64,000 nt of DNA from Winogradskyella immobilis. Its GTDB lineage: Bacteria > Bacteroidota > Bacteroidia > Flavobacteriales > Flavobacteriaceae. Location: NCBI RefSeq assembly GCF_021887715.1, contig NZ_JAIQXX010000006.1, positions 62,001 through 126,000 of the forward strand, read 5' to 3'. How positions within the stretch are numbered: the stretch's first letter is position 1; the number at the start of each line of letters is the position of its first letter. The notes beneath the pieces are model-generated. The model was not told where the DNA came from, did no database searches, and was given only the letters and a program-made list of their open reading frames with translations. A program made the position numbers and the translations under genes. Below are positions 7,963 to 19,454 of the stretch, piece by piece.

Positions 7963-9668
7963 AGAAAACACTTTTCCTTTTAATTACAATACAATTTTTA
8001 GTTTTTAGTAGTTGTAAAAACGAATCAAAAAATAATAATGTTAGTCAACAAAATCGTGGTTTTATTGCAAAAAAGGCTATGGTAGTAAGTGCTAGAGAAG
8101 AAGCTTCTAAAATTGGTTCTGATATTTTAAAAAAAGGAGGAAATGCTTTTGATGCAATGATGGCTACAGAAATGGCTTTAGCAGTTGCCTATCCTTATGC
8201 AGGCAATCTTGGTGGTGGCGGTTTTATGGTATATCGTTTAGAAGATGGGTCTATAGGAGGATTAGATTATAGAGAAAAAGCACCGCTTGCAGCTACAAAA
8301 GACATGTATTTAGATGAAAATGGAGACGTAATACCCAATAAAAGTACTGTTGGAGGAATGGCTATTGGTGTACCTGGTACGGTATCTGGTGTATTTAAAG
8401 CACAAGAACGATTTGGGAAATTAGATATTAAAGACGTACTACAACCTGTTATAGATTTAGCTAGAAATGGATTTATTATTACAGAAAATCAACAACAGCG
8501 TTTTTCTAGCAATAATGACATATTTACAAAAGTAAATGGTAAAGACATTCTTTTTGGAGATAAAACTAATGCTGGCGATAATATTAAAAATATAGCTCTA
8601 GCAGAAACTTTAGAACGCATAGCTAATAATGGAGTTGATGAATTTTATAAAGGTGAAACTGCTAAAAAATTAGTTGCGTTTTTAAATGCTAAAGGTAGTA
8701 TTATCACTTTAGAAGATTTAAACCGTTACGAAGCTAAATGGAGAGAACCTGTTGTTTTTAATTATGATGATTTAAAAATCATTTCCATGTCTCCTCCTTC
8801 ATCTGGTGGAATATGCTTAAATCAAATTATGAAAATGATTGAACCTTTTGATTTAAAAGATTATGGCCATAACGCTTTAAAAACGATTCAAGTTATTGTA
8901 GAAGCTGAAAAGCGCGCTTATGCAGATCGTAGTTATTATTTAGGTGATCCCGATTTTATAGATATTCCAACAGAAACGTTAACTAGTGATGTGTATTTGC
9001 AAGAACGAATGCATAATTTTTCTTTTGATGCACCTACTCCAATAGATTCTATATCTCATGGAAATATTGTAGGCTATGAAAGTGATGAAACTACGCACTA
9101 TTCAATCATCGATCAATACGGTAACGCTATATCAGTAACTACAACGCTAAATGGAGGATACGGGTCTAAATTATATGCCGATGAACTTGGTTTCTTTTTA
9201 AATAACGAAATGGATGATTTTAGCAGTAAACCAGGAGTGCCAAATGTATACGGTCTTATAGGTGCCGAAGCTAATAGTATTGCTCCAGAAAAACGCATGT
9301 TAAGTTCTATGACTCCTACTATTGTTGAAAAGGATGGAGAGTTATTAATGTCTGTTGGTACACCAGGCGGATCTACAATTATTACTTCTGTACTTCAAAC
9401 GATTTTAAATGTCGAAGAATTTGGTTTAACCATGCAAGAAGCTGTAGATGCTCCTCGTTTTCACAATCAATGGTTACCCGATGAAATTAGAATGGAGCCT
9501 GGCCGTTTTAATAAAGAAGTCATCCAACAATTAAAAGATAAAGGGTATACAATTAACGAATCAAGATCACGAGTCATTGGTATTGTAGATGGCATATTAA
9601 TATTAAGCAATGGAGAACTTGAAGGTGGAGCAGATCACAGAGGTGATGATACTGCGGTAGGCTTTTAA
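7959..9668 (+). CDS. ggt: gamma-glutamyltransferase (lipoprotein)
   Basis: A 569-residue Ntn hydrolase. The lipobox LVFSSC places the protein on a membrane facing the periplasm. The autoprocessing and nucleophile Thr378 begins the TTHYS motif of the small subunit, followed by NEMDDFS and the oxyanion/substrate loop MLSSMTPT. It hydrolyses or transfers gamma-glutamyl groups from glutathione. Coupled to acpH by a 4-nt overlap, although no shared pathway is obvious. Confidence 0.93.
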   Translation: MKKTLFLLITIQFLVFSSCKNESKNNNVSQQNRGFIAKKAMVVSAREEASKIGSDILKKGGNAFDAMMATEMALAVAYPYAGNLGGGGFMVYRLEDGSIGGLDYREKAPLAATKDMYLDENGDVIPNKSTVGGMAIGVPGTVSGVFKAQERFGKLDIKDVLQPVIDLARNGFIITENQQQRFSSNNDIFTKVNGKDILFGDKTNAGDNIKNIALAETLERIANNGVDEFYKGETAKKLVAFLNAKGSIITLEDLNRYEAKWREPVVFNYDDLKIISMSPPSSGGICLNQIMKMIEPFDLKDYGHNALKTIQVIVEAEKRAYADRSYYLGDPDFIDIPTETLTSDVYLQERMHNFSFDAPTPIDSISHGNIVGYESDETTHYSIIDQYGNAISVTTTLNGGYGSKLYADELGFFLNNEMDDFSSKPGVPNVYGLIGAEANSIAPEKRMLSSMTPTIVEKDGELLMSVGTPGGSTIITSVLQTILNVEEFGLTMQEAVDAPRFHNQWLPDEIRMEPGRFNKEVIQQLKDKGYTINESRSRVIGIVDGILILSNGELEGGADHRGDDTAVGF

Positions 9669-9764
9669 GCTTTTAACATCTTTTTTAATATTCCATATTG
9701 TCTAAATTGTATCTTTATCATCCGCATCTATTCTTAGATTAACTTATTTTAAAAATCAACCAAA

Positions 9765-12700
9765 ATGAAACGACAATTTATTGTTACGCTAGCACTATGC
9801 TATACCTTATGTGGCTTTTCTCAAGGCACGCAATTATTAAGACAACCAACTATTCATGGAAACGATATTGTCTTTGTTTATGCCAATGATTTATGGAAAG
9901 CATCCATAAATGGTGGTACTGCTATACGGTTAACTAGTGATGATGGTTATGAATCTAGTCCGCATTTTTCAAACGACGGAAAAACGATTGCATTTACTGC
10001 ACAGTATGATGGAAATGTAGATGTGTATACCATTCCTTCTGAAGGAGGAGAACCTAAGCGATTAACTTATCATCCTGGTGGTGACTTTGTACAAGGTTGG
10101 ACGCCTGATGGAGAAATATTATTTCGCTCTGGTAGAGAAAGTCAACCTACGATGACTAGTAAGTTTTTTACGGTTTCTGCAAAAGGTGGCCTTCCTGTTG
10201 CATTAGATATTCCTAGAGCTGCGTATGGAGAAATATCTGCAGACGGTAAGCATATTGCATATACTCCAATTACAGGTTGGGATGCTGAATGGAGAAATTA
10301 TCGAGGAGGACAAGCTATGCCAATATGGATTGTTGATCTTAAAACTAAAGAATTAACACGTACAACGCAACCGACTAAAGAACGTCATTTAGACCCTATT
10401 TGGTTAAACGGTATTGTTTATTTTATTTCTGAACGTGATTACACGGCCAACATTTGGTCTTTCAACCCAAATACTAAAGAAGAAAAACAGATTACGTTTC
10501 ATAAAAAGTTTGATGTTAAAAGTTTAGATGCTAGTAAAGATGCCATTGCATATGAGCAAGGTGGTTATTTGCATGTATACAAGCCAAATACAGGAGACAC
10601 AAAACAGCTAAATATTACAGTAAAAGGCGATTTAAATTTCTCTAGAGTACGTTGGGAAAATATTTCTGGTAGAAATTTATCTAACCCAAATGTATCTCCT
10701 AAAGGAAAACGTGCTGTTTTTGAACATCGTGGTGAAATCTTTACGGTACCTAAAGAAAATGGGACATGGAGGAATTTAACCAACTCCCCAGGGGTTGCAG
10801 ATCGTAATCCTATTTGGTCTCCAAAAGGCGATAAAATAGCTTGGTTTTCAGATAAGAGTGGCGAATATCAATTGGTTATTGCCAATCAAGATGGATCTAA
10901 TCTACAATCTATAAAACTACCAAATCCAACATTTTATTTTGTTCCTGATTGGTCTTCCGACGGTAAACATATTGCTTATACAGATACGCACTTTAATATT
11001 TGGATTGCTAATCTCGAAACAAAAAAAGTTACTAAAGTTGCTACAGATAGTTATGCACATCCAAACCGTTCTATGAATCCTGTATGGTCACCAGATAGTA
11101 AATGGATAGCATATGCTAAGCAACAAAAAAGTCATTTTAAAGCTATTTTTGCATACAATATAGAGACAAAGAAAACCATTCAGCTTACAGATCCTATTGC
11201 AGATGCTATAACTCCTGTTTGGGATGCTAACGGAAAATACTTATATACTCTAGCAAGTACTGATTATGGGTTAGCTTCAGGATGGTTAGATATGAGTTCT
11301 TATGACCCGCAAACTACACGTAGTCTATATGCTGTCGTTTTAAACTCTAAAGATAAAGCACCAAATCTGCCTAAAACGGATGAAGAAGAAATTGAATCAG
11401 ATAAAAAGGAAGATAAAAAAGAAGCTGTAACTGTAACTATTGATGAAAACGGTATTTACGATCGTGCTGTAGCACTTCGTTTACCAGCACGTAATTATAC
11501 TTCACTTTTAAAAGGCCCTAAACATAAAGTGTTTATAGCAGAGGCTATACCTAATCAACCAGGTTTTAAAGTACATTCATACGATGTAACGAAACAGAAA
11601 GCTACAGATTATGCTAAAGGTGTATTTCAAATGGTAGCCTCTAACGATCGTAACTCTATTTTATTGAATCAAGGACAAAGTTGGAATTTAGTAAGTTCTA
11701 AATCACCTCCAAAACCAGGATCTGGTGGTTTAAATACCAACATGAAAATTAAACTAGACCCTAAAGCAGAAGCGCATCAAATTTTTAAAGAAGGTTGGCG
11801 TTACATGCGTGATTTTTTATATGTGGATAATGTTCATGGTGCGCCTTGGGATGATATTTACAAATGGTACTCTCCATGGGTAAATCATGTTCGTCATAGA
11901 ACAGATCTTAATTATGTTGTAGATATTATGAGTGGTGAAGTTGCTATTGGACATTCTTATGTCTCTGGTGGTGATTTGCCTGACTTAGATTTTGTTCCTG
12001 TCGGGTTACTAGGAACAGATTTAGTATTGAATAATGGAAACTATCAAATTGCAAAAATATTTAATGGAGAACGTTGGAATCCTAATATTAATTCTCCTTT
12101 AGGTAAACCAGGTATCAATGTTAACGAAGGTGATTATCTATTAGCAATTAATGGAAAATCTTTAGATGCTAATACAAACCCTTATCAGTTATTAGAACAA
12201 ACTGCTGGTCGTGAAATTACAATTACAGTCAACTCAACACCTTCAAAAACAGGTGCAAGAACAGTATTAATTCAGCCTGTTGGTAGTGAACGTGGTTTGA
12301 GAACTATAGATTGGGTTGAAAATAATCGTAGAAAGGTAGATGAACTCTCTAATGGTAAACTTGCATATGTTTACGTTCCTAATACAAGTCCTGCAGGTTT
12401 TACATCGTTTAACCGCTATTATTTTTCTCAACAAGACAAAAAGGGTGTTGTTATAGATGAGCGTAACAATGGCGGCGGATCTGCTGCTGATTATATGATA
12501 GATATTATGTCTAGAGAATTGTTCGGTTATTTTAATAGTAAAGCTAATGATAATAGACCTTGGACAACACCCATGGCTGGTATTTGGGGACCAAAAGTAA
12601 TGTTGATTAACGAACGTGCTGGCTCTGGTGGAGATCTACTTCCATATATGTTTAAAGCAAAAAAAATTGGACCACTAATTGGCACTCGTACTTGGGGAGG

Positions 12701-12992
12701 CCTTGTTGGCACTTGGGATACACCAAGATTTATAGATGGCGGTCGTATGGTAGCTCCTCGTGGTGGTTTCTTTGATGTTAATGGAGAATGGGCAGTTGAA
12801 GGAGAAGGTATTGCGCCTAATATTGAAGTGATACAAGAACCTAAATATACATCTAAAGGTATTGATCCGCAATTAGAACGTGGTGTAAAAGAAGCTTTAA
12901 AATTATTAGAAACACAAGAGTTTAAATTAAAACCTGAACCTAAAGCTCCAATACGTTGGAAACGTCCTAAAGATTATAAGTCTGATAATTAA
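9765..12992 (+). CDS. tricorn protease-like S41 peptidase with beta propellers and PDZ domain
   Basis: A 1075-residue exported protein with signal peptide (cleavage near GFSQG). Residues 30-330 and 330-560 hold repeated WxxD-type PD40 blades forming two propellers, followed by a Lys/Glu-rich linker near 545-560, a core domain, a PDZ domain (about 760-850) and the S41 peptidase domain, with the nucleophile Ser954 in NERAGSGGD. It resembles archaeal tricorn core protein, but the exported form is common in Bacteroidota. Likely degrades oligopeptides in the periplasm. The surrounding genes give no specific clue. Confidence 0.9.
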   Translation: MKRQFIVTLALCYTLCGFSQGTQLLRQPTIHGNDIVFVYANDLWKASINGGTAIRLTSDDGYESSPHFSNDGKTIAFTAQYDGNVDVYTIPSEGGEPKRLTYHPGGDFVQGWTPDGEILFRSGRESQPTMTSKFFTVSAKGGLPVALDIPRAAYGEISADGKHIAYTPITGWDAEWRNYRGGQAMPIWIVDLKTKELTRTTQPTKERHLDPIWLNGIVYFISERDYTANIWSFNPNTKEEKQITFHKKFDVKSLDASKDAIAYEQGGYLHVYKPNTGDTKQLNITVKGDLNFSRVRWENISGRNLSNPNVSPKGKRAVFEHRGEIFTVPKENGTWRNLTNSPGVADRNPIWSPKGDKIAWFSDKSGEYQLVIANQDGSNLQSIKLPNPTFYFVPDWSSDGKHIAYTDTHFNIWIANLETKKVTKVATDSYAHPNRSMNPVWSPDSKWIAYAKQQKSHFKAIFAYNIETKKTIQLTDPIADAITPVWDANGKYLYTLASTDYGLASGWLDMSSYDPQTTRSLYAVVLNSKDKAPNLPKTDEEEIESDKKEDKKEAVTVTIDENGIYDRAVALRLPARNYTSLLKGPKHKVFIAEAIPNQPGFKVHSYDVTKQKATDYAKGVFQMVASNDRNSILLNQGQSWNLVSSKSPPKPGSGGLNTNMKIKLDPKAEAHQIFKEGWRYMRDFLYVDNVHGAPWDDIYKWYSPWVNHVRHRTDLNYVVDIMSGEVAIGHSYVSGGDLPDLDFVPVGLLGTDLVLNNGNYQIAKIFNGERWNPNINSPLGKPGINVNEGDYLLAINGKSLDANTNPYQLLEQTAGREITITVNSTPSKTGARTVLIQPVGSERGLRTIDWVENNRRKVDELSNGKLAYVYVPNTSPAGFTSFNRYYFSQQDKKGVVIDERNNGGGSAADYMIDIMSRELFGYFNSKANDNRPWTTPMAGIWGPKVMLINERAGSGGDLLPYMFKAKKIGPLIGTRTWGGLVGTWDTPRFIDGGRMVAPRGGFFDVNGEWAVEGEGIAPNIEVIQEPKYTSKGIDPQLERGVKEALKLLETQEFKLKPEPKAPIRWKRPKDYKSDN

Positions 12993-13045
12993 TAGTATTT
13001 CTAACGATTAATGTTTCTTCGAGCGCATATAAACTCTCATTAAAT

Positions 13046-13795
13046 TTGGCTAAAAAATCTAAAACAAAACGTGTTTTAAAAATTATAGGAGGATTAATTA
13101 TATTCTTCACCTTACCAACACTCCTACTCTATAGTTTTATGTATTTAAAATACAATGAAGATTTACCAATAGGACAACAAGGTGAAAAAGCAGACCAACT
13201 CGCCACGCAAATGTTACAAGCTTTAAATGAAGAAGCTTATCTAAATACCGATTATTTAGAATGGACTTTTAAAGGCAGACAGCATTACAAATGGTATAAA
13301 TCTGAAAATCGATGTGAAGTCTATTGGGATGATTTTAAAGTAGATTTGAATTTAAATAATCGTCATAACTCAAAAGTCTATGTTTTAAATCTAGAATATA
13401 ACGGCATTGAGAAGGAAGATTATATTAATAAGGCAGAACGTTATTTTAATAACGATTCGTTTTGGTTAGTAGCTCCATATAAAGTTTTTGATAAAGGTGT
13501 AGAACGACGTTTAGTTAAAACTAAAGGCAATACGGAAGCTTTATTAGTTACTTACACTTCTGGAGGTTCTACGCCTGGAGATTCCTATTTATGGCATTTA
13601 GATGCTTATAAAAGACCCGTACGTTTTCAAATGTGGACTTCCATCCTACCCATAAATGGTTTATCTGCAAGTTGGACTGATTGGACAACTACTAAAAGTG
13701 GTGCGCAATTACCAACGTTTCATAAGTTACTTGTTCTAGGTTTAGAAATTGACGATATAGTTGGCAGTATTCAGTCGCAGTTTACAAAAAATTAA
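13046..13795 (+). CDS. membrane-anchored protein of unknown function
   Basis: A 249-residue protein with a basic N terminus (KKSKTKRVLK), one transmembrane helix (residues 11-32) and a mostly beta extracytoplasmic domain rich in Trp and Tyr. No family recognised. The only reasonable start is TTG at 13046; a stop lies 15 nt upstream in frame. The last codons form the left arm of a 17-bp inverted repeat shared with the following spacer. Confidence 0.65.
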   Translation: MAKKSKTKRVLKIIGGLIIFFTLPTLLLYSFMYLKYNEDLPIGQQGEKADQLATQMLQALNEEAYLNTDYLEWTFKGRQHYKWYKSENRCEVYWDDFKVDLNLNNRHNSKVYVLNLEYNGIEKEDYINKAERYFNNDSFWLVAPYKVFDKGVERRLVKTKGNTEALLVTYTSGGSTPGDSYLWHLDAYKRPVRFQMWTSILPINGLSASWTDWTTTKSGAQLPTFHKLLVLGLEIDDIVGSIQSQFTKN

Positions 13796-13823
13796 TTAAT
13801 ACAATTACTGCTACTGAATACTG
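13765..13823. terminator. 17-bp inverted repeat across a convergent gene end
   Basis: CAGTATTCAGTCGCAGT (13765-13781) inside the end of the membrane protein gene matches, inverted, ACTGCTACTGAATACTG (13807-13823) with one mismatch. The loop is 25 nt. It sits between convergent genes and could end both transcripts, but there is no strong T tract, so RNA stabilisation is equally possible. Confidence 0.5.
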
Positions 13824-13833
13824 AGACTGGACA

Positions 13834-14361
13834 CTATTTAGAACGCTGCCCCACAAATTGTTGCGATTTTAATTTAAATAACACATTAAAACTAGTTAAA
13901 CTCCCATAACTACGTGTTATGTATTGTTGTAAGTCTATTTTTTCTTGTTCATCTAAATTTTTACTAGAGTTAATTTTTTGTTCCATAACTCTAAGACGGT
14001 CTCTAACCATTGTAATTTTATGAAAAAACGTATCTATAGGTAATTCGCTAGATTTTAAATTACTATCTTCTGGTTGCATAATCAATTTACCTCCTTTCCA
14101 CCTGTCACCTATTGAAACAACCTCAGACACATCTGACCACTTCTTTAAAATAGATTTTAAACTTCGTTCAACCTCATACAAGCTCACCGTATCCACATCA
14201 TCTTCTGCCGCTTCTATAACTTCAAAGTCAGAATCGATATCTATAGTTTCTAGACCACTATCGATAAATGTAACCCAATAGTGTTTCGAAGTTACATTAG
14301 TAATTACACCTTTTCCATAATCTGGATGGTCAATTCTTGAGCTTATTCCTAGTAATTTCAT
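13834..14361 (-). CDS. conserved hypothetical protein with N-terminal SH3/KOW-like part
   Basis: A 175-residue protein. Residues 1-50 (GISSRIDHPDYGKGVIT...) look like the small beta barrel found in CarD/KOW-type proteins; an acidic linker follows and the rest is helical. No enzyme motif. It could bind nucleic acid or RNA polymerase, but this is weak inference. Convergent with the preceding gene and divergent from uvrA. Confidence 0.6.
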   Translation of the reverse strand: MKLLGISSRIDHPDYGKGVITNVTSKHYWVTFIDSGLETIDIDSDFEVIEAAEDDVDTVSLYEVERSLKSILKKWSDVSEVVSIGDRWKGGKLIMQPEDSNLKSSELPIDTFFHKITMVRDRLRVMEQKINSSKNLDEQEKIDLQQYITRSYGSLTSFNVLFKLKSQQFVGQRSK

Positions 14362-14588
14362 AAAACGGTTGTATTAAATTTGTTGTTACAAGTATAACAA
14401 TTATTCATAATTTAAAAGCTTCAAATCCTTATATTTATTTTAACCTAATTTTTACAAAATAATATCTTGAAAACGATCTTAATTAGATACAGATATTAGT
14501 TAACAAATAGACTCAACCAACTTTCGTTTTAGTCTTAAAATGAGTATCTTCGCCACTTGGCAAATTTTCATTTTGCAGACTATACACT

Positions 14589-17417
14589 ATGACGAATTTC
14601 GAAGATTTTATTGAAGTAAAAGGAGCCCGTGTTCACAATCTTAAAAATATTGATGTTACAATTCCTAGAGAAAAATTAGTCGTTATTACTGGCTTATCTG
14701 GTAGTGGTAAATCCTCTTTGGCTTTCGATACTATTTATGCAGAAGGACAGCGTCGCTATATTGAAACATTTTCAGCTTATGCACGTCAATTTCTAGGGAA
14801 TTTAGAACGCCCAGATGTCGATAAAATTGATGGATTGTCTCCTGTAATTGCTATTGAACAAAAAACCACCAGTAAATCTCCACGTTCAACTGTTGGTACT
14901 ATTACCGAGATTTATGATTTTTTACGCCTTTTATTTGCAAGAGCTGCTGATGCTTATAGTTACAATACTGGTGATAAAATGGTAAGCTACAGTGATGAGC
15001 AAATCAAAGATTTAATTCTTGAATCTTTTGATGGAAAACGCATCAATATTTTATCTCCAATAATCCGATCTCGTAAAGGACATTATCGTGAGTTGTTTGA
15101 ACAAATAGCTAAACAAGGTTTTGTAAAAGTGCGTACCGATGGGGAAATTGTAGATATTGAAAAAGGCATGAAACTCGATCGTTATAAAACACACGACATA
15201 GAAATTGTTATCGATCGGTTAAAAATAGACAATTCTCAAGATAATAATAAACGCTTGATGGAATCGATAAATACGGCAATGTACCATGGCGATAATGTGT
15301 TAATGATTATTGACCAAGACAGTAATGAACCTCGCTATTTTAGCCGTAATTTAATGTGTCCATCATCTGGCATTTCATATCCAAACCCAGAGCCTAATAA
15401 TTTCTCATTTAATTCCCCAAAAGGAGCATGTCAAAAATGTAATGGTATTGGAGAGTTGTATGTGGTTAATGAAAACAAATTAGTACCAGATGACAATTTA
15501 TCTATCAATAGCGGTGCCTTATCGCCTCATGGACCTGCCAAAAAAAGTTGGATTTTTAAACAGTTTGATACTATTGCCAAACGTTTTAATTTTTCTTTAG
15601 ATGATCCGTATAAATCTATTCCTGATGAAGCTAAGCATGTTATATTATACGGAGGAAAAGATAAGTTTACCGTAGAAAGTAAGTTACTTGGCGTAGCACG
15701 TAATTATGATATCGATTTTGAAGGTGTTGCTAATTTTATAGAAAACCAATACAAATCAAATTCTACATCTTTAGTCCGTTGGGCTAAAGAATATATGGAT
15801 AAGGTAAAGTGTCCTGAATGTAATGGGTCTCGATTAAAAAAAGAGTCATTATATTTTAAAGTCGACGGAAAAAGTATTGCTGATCTTGTAAATATGGATA
15901 TTGTTGAATTGAGCGAATGGCTTAAAGATATCCATAAACGTTTATCGGATAAACAGTTAAAAATCTCTGAAGAGATCATCAAAGAAATTAGAAGTCGAGT
16001 ACAATTTTTATTAGATGTTGGTTTAACATATTTATCGTTAAATAGAAGCTCCAAATCTTTATCGGGCGGAGAAGCACAGCGTATTCGTTTAGCCACGCAA
16101 ATAGGTTCTCAACTTGTTGGTGTACTCTACATTTTAGATGAGCCAAGTATTGGCTTACATCAACGTGATAATGAAAAATTAATCAATTCCTTAATTTCAC
16201 TTAGAGATGTCGGTAACTCTGTTATTGTTGTAGAGCATGACAAAGATATGATAGAGCGTGCAGATCATGTTATTGATATTGGGCCGTTTGCTGGTAAACA
16301 TGGAGGTGCTATTATTAGTCAATGCACGCCAACAGATTTATTAAAAGAGCATACACTTACCGCGGCATATCTTAACGGCGAAAAAGAAATAGAGGTCCCA
16401 AAACAACGTAGAAAAGGCAATGGCAAAAAATTAGTATTAAAAGGCTGTACTGGGAATAACCTTAAGAATGTAGATGTTGAATTTCCTTTAGGAAAAATGA
16501 TTGGAGTTACTGGAGTATCTGGTAGCGGAAAATCGACTTTAATTAACGAAACGCTCTACCCTATTCTTAATGCCCATTATTTTAATGGAGTAAAAAAACC
16601 AATGCCATATAAAAGCATTAAAGGTTTAGAACATATTGATAAAGTCATCGACATCAATCAATCGCCAATAGGTAGAACTCCTCGAAGCAATCCAGCAACC
16701 TATACAGGTACATTTAGTGAAATACGAAGTTTGTTTTCAAAAATTCCAGAAGCTATGATTCGTGGTTATAAACCTGGACGTTTTAGTTTTAATGTAAAAG
16801 GTGGTCGTTGTGAAACTTGTCAAGGTGGTGGACTACGTGTTATTGAGATGAATTTCTTACCAGATGTATATGTAGAATGCGAAACATGCCAAGGCAAACG
16901 CTTTAACCGCGAAACTTTAGAGATTAGGTATAAAGGAAAATCCATTAGTGATGTTTTAAATATGACTATTGAAGAAGCTGTAACCTTTTTTGAACATATT
17001 CCTAAAATTCATAGAAAGCTAAAAACCATTAAAGATGTAGGTCTAGGCTACATAACATTAGGACAACAAAGCACTACACTTTCTGGTGGTGAAGCCCAAC
17101 GCATTAAACTGGCAACCGAATTAAGTAAAAGAGATACAGGCAATACCTTCTATATTTTAGATGAGCCAACAACTGGTTTACATTTTGAAGATATTAATGT
17201 CCTTATGAAAGTACTCAATAAATTAGCCGATAAGGGTAACACAGTACTAATTATTGAACATAATCTTGATGTGATTAAAACTGTAGATTATATTATAGAT
17301 ATTGGTTACGAAGGAGGAAAAGGAGGTGGAGAAATTGTTGCCAAAGGCACACCCGAAAAAATTATTAAAGATAAAAAGAGCCATACCGCCAAATTCTTAA
17401 TAAAAGAGTTAAATTAG
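14589..17417 (+). CDS. uvrA: excinuclease ABC subunit A
   Basis: A 942-residue DNA-damage sensor of nucleotide excision repair. Two ABC ATPase halves carry Walker [10 protein letters not shown] (near residue 34) and GVSGSGKST, signatures [13 protein letters not shown] and [13 protein letters not shown], and Walker [11 protein letters not shown] / [10 protein letters not shown]. The second zinc module CETCQGGG...CETCQGKR is intact. In the first, the usual CPxC is CPSS, so one cysteine is missing, which I recall as common in Bacteroidota. A TATCTTCG box about 50 nt upstream is a possible -7. Confidence 0.97.
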   Translation: MTNFEDFIEVKGARVHNLKNIDVTIPREKLVVITGLSGSGKSSLAFDTIYAEGQRRYIETFSAYARQFLGNLERPDVDKIDGLSPVIAIEQKTTSKSPRSTVGTITEIYDFLRLLFARAADAYSYNTGDKMVSYSDEQIKDLILESFDGKRINILSPIIRSRKGHYRELFEQIAKQGFVKVRTDGEIVDIEKGMKLDRYKTHDIEIVIDRLKIDNSQDNNKRLMESINTAMYHGDNVLMIIDQDSNEPRYFSRNLMCPSSGISYPNPEPNNFSFNSPKGACQKCNGIGELYVVNENKLVPDDNLSINSGALSPHGPAKKSWIFKQFDTIAKRFNFSLDDPYKSIPDEAKHVILYGGKDKFTVESKLLGVARNYDIDFEGVANFIENQYKSNSTSLVRWAKEYMDKVKCPECNGSRLKKESLYFKVDGKSIADLVNMDIVELSEWLKDIHKRLSDKQLKISEEIIKEIRSRVQFLLDVGLTYLSLNRSSKSLSGGEAQRIRLATQIGSQLVGVLYILDEPSIGLHQRDNEKLINSLISLRDVGNSVIVVEHDKDMIERADHVIDIGPFAGKHGGAIISQCTPTDLLKEHTLTAAYLNGEKEIEVPKQRRKGNGKKLVLKGCTGNNLKNVDVEFPLGKMIGVTGVSGSGKSTLINETLYPILNAHYFNGVKKPMPYKSIKGLEHIDKVIDINQSPIGRTPRSNPATYTGTFSEIRSLFSKIPEAMIRGYKPGRFSFNVKGGRCETCQGGGLRVIEMNFLPDVYVECETCQGKRFNRETLEIRYKGKSISDVLNMTIEEAVTFFEHIPKIHRKLKTIKDVGLGYITLGQQSTTLSGGEAQRIKLATELSKRDTGNTFYILDEPTTGLHFEDINVLMKVLNKLADKGNTVLIIEHNLDVIKTVDYIIDIGYEGGKGGGEIVAKGTPEKIIKDKKSHTAKFLIKELN

Positions 17418-17449
17418 CTAGGTATCGAAAACACTGAACACTAAAACAT

Positions 17450-18136
17450 ATGAGAACAGAACATAAACCAAAAGGCTGGAATGAAATAAAAACCAATGAT
17501 TCTTGGGCTATTTTTAAAATCATGGGGGAATTTGTTACGGGATTTGAACGTATGAGTAAAATTGGTCCTTGTGTGTCTATTTTCGGATCTGCACGTACAA
17601 AACCAGATCATAAATACTATAAACTTGCTGTAGAAGTAGCTACTAAAATTGTAGAAAACGGTTATGGAGTTATTACTGGTGGTGGCCCAGGTATTATGGA
17701 AGCTGGTAACAAAGGAGCACATCTCGGCGGCGGTACTTCTGTAGGTTTAAATATAGAATTACCTTTTGAGCAACACGATAATCCTTATATAGATAGCGAT
17801 AAAAGCTTAGATTTTGATTATTTCTTTGTCCGTAAGGTTATGTTTGTAAAATATTCGCAAGGTTTTGTGGTAATGCCTGGTGGATTTGGAACTTTAGACG
17901 AACTTTTTGAAGCTATTACTTTAATACAAACGCATAAGATTGAAACGTTTCCAATTATATTAGTCGGTACAGAATTTTGGGGAGGTTTATTTGAATGGAT
18001 AAAAACAACATTGTTAAATGCAGGTAATATTAGTCCAAAAGATTTAGACCTTATACATTTAGTAGATTCTGGAGACGAGGTTTTAGAAATATTAAATAGC
18101 TTCTATAAAGAATCTGGTTTAAGTCCTAATTTCTAA
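17450..18136 (+). CDS. LOG family protein (TIGR00730-type, nucleoside 5'-monophosphate phosphoribohydrolase)
   Basis: A 228-residue Rossmann-like protein with both family hallmarks, GGGPGIMEAGNKGA (near residue 77) and PGGFGTLDE (near 143). Proteins with these motifs cleave the N-glycosidic bond of AMP-type nucleotides; the physiological role in bacteria is often unclear. Follows uvrA after 32 nt and ends 16 nt before the next gene, suggesting an operon. Confidence 0.9.
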   Translation: MRTEHKPKGWNEIKTNDSWAIFKIMGEFVTGFERMSKIGPCVSIFGSARTKPDHKYYKLAVEVATKIVENGYGVITGGGPGIMEAGNKGAHLGGGTSVGLNIELPFEQHDNPYIDSDKSLDFDYFFVRKVMFVKYSQGFVVMPGGFGTLDELFEAITLIQTHKIETFPIILVGTEFWGGLFEWIKTTLLNAGNISPKDLDLIHLVDSGDEVLEILNSFYKESGLSPNF

Positions 18137-18152
18137 ATTGTTTATTTGTAAA

Positions 18153-19454
18153 ATGAATAAAAAATTTATTGTATTTACTTTATTTATTTCTTTATGGTTG
18201 TCTTGCCTAAATGCTCAAGAGAACTTTAGAGTTATGTTTTATAATCTTCTAAATTATCCTAATGAAACGGCTACTTCAGGAAGAGAAAGCAATTTAAGTC
18301 TCATACTAGGAGATTATCAACCAGATTTATTCTTGGTCTGCGAATTAAACAATAGCGCTGGCGCAAATACCATTTTAGGAATTACGCAAACTATAATTAG
18401 GTCATCTTATCAAATGGCAACATTTGTAAATAATACTTCTGATGATGCGTCTAGTGATTCTAATGAACTTCAAAATTTATTGTTCTATGACAGTAACAAA
18501 TTTACTCTTGAAGAAGAAATTATTGTACCAACAGATTTACGTGATTTTAATGTCTATCGTTTAACAATTAACACCATAGATAAAGAAACTAACCCTATTG
18601 AGATATACGCTGTAGTTGCGCATTTAAAAGCTTCGGATAACGATAGCGATGCACTAAGACGTTTTAGAATGGTTCAGGAGTTAGACGCTTATTTAAATAC
18701 CTTACCTGCTAATACCAATGTACTTTTAGGAGGTGACCTTAACCTATATAGAGCTACAGAATCTGCTTTTCAAGAACTATTAGATGGATCTAATAATATT
18801 ACATTTTCAGACCCTGTAAACCGTATTGGTAATTGGAGTGATACTGGCAATGCCTTTGTAGATGTTTTTACACAATCTACACGTACACAGTCTGGTTTAG
18901 GTGGAGCTGCAGGTGGTTTTGATGATCGTTTCGATTTTATTTTAACTTCCGAAAATTTTTTGAATTCTTCAAATAATATTCGTTATGTAACAGACTCATA
19001 CTCAGCATACGGAAATAATAAAGAAAGTTCTTGTTTTAATCGTCGTATAAATTCTTCAGACTGTGCAAAAGGTGCCGATAATAACTCTCCAGATAATAAT
19101 GCTGGTTTTTCTTTAGCAATTAGAAATGCTTTGCACAATTTTAGTGACCATTTGCCCGTTACAATAGAGTTAGAGATAGACTCGCAAACATTAAGTACAA
19201 CTAATGAAACTATTGCTAACGTATTGCTGTTAAAGAAAAATATTATTGATACCGAATTAGAGATTTCTATAAATTCTAATCTTCTTTTTAATAAAGAGTT
19301 TGTTATTTATAATAATCTAGGTCAAAGAATTTATATCTCAAAACTAGCAAATGAAACATCAAATGTTAATGTTTCGCAATTTGCTAATGGGTTATACTAT
19401 ATGTCAATCCCTAATTCGGATCTAAAACCTACTAAATTTGTAATTGCTCATTGA
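18153..19454 (+). CDS. secreted endonuclease/exonuclease/phosphatase-like protein with T9SS sorting tail
   Basis: A 433-residue exported protein with a signal peptide (cleavage near CLNAQ). The EEP-fold motifs VMFYNLLNYPN, LLGGDLNLY and NFSDHLPV supply the catalytic Asn, Asp and His. The last 80 residues form a type A T9SS sorting domain (YNNLGQRIYISKL ... QFANGLYYMSI). It probably acts on nucleic acid or phosphoesters outside the cell. ATG at 18153 is preferred over an upstream TTG (18138) because the signal peptide starts there. It overlaps the next gene by 4 nt. Confidence 0.87.
   Translation: MNKKFIVFTLFISLWLSCLNAQENFRVMFYNLLNYPNETATSGRESNLSLILGDYQPDLFLVCELNNSAGANTILGITQTIIRSSYQMATFVNNTSDDASSDSNELQNLLFYDSNKFTLEEEIIVPTDLRDFNVYRLTINTIDKETNPIEIYAVVAHLKASDNDSDALRRFRMVQELDAYLNTLPANTNVLLGGDLNLYRATESAFQELLDGSNNITFSDPVNRIGNWSDTGNAFVDVFTQSTRTQSGLGGAAGGFDDRFDFILTSENFLNSSNNIRYVTDSYSAYGNNKESSCFNRRINSSDCAKGADNNSPDNNAGFSLAIRNALHNFSDHLPVTIELEIDSQTLSTTNETIANVLLLKKNIIDTELEISINSNLLFNKEFVIYNNLGQRIYISKLANETSNVNVSQFANGLYYMSIPNSDLKPTKFVIAH

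Noticed and set aside
14589..17417. A damaged uvrA because of the CPSS in place of CPxC
   Set aside because: All ATPase motifs and the second zinc module are intact, and this replacement seems usual in the phylum.
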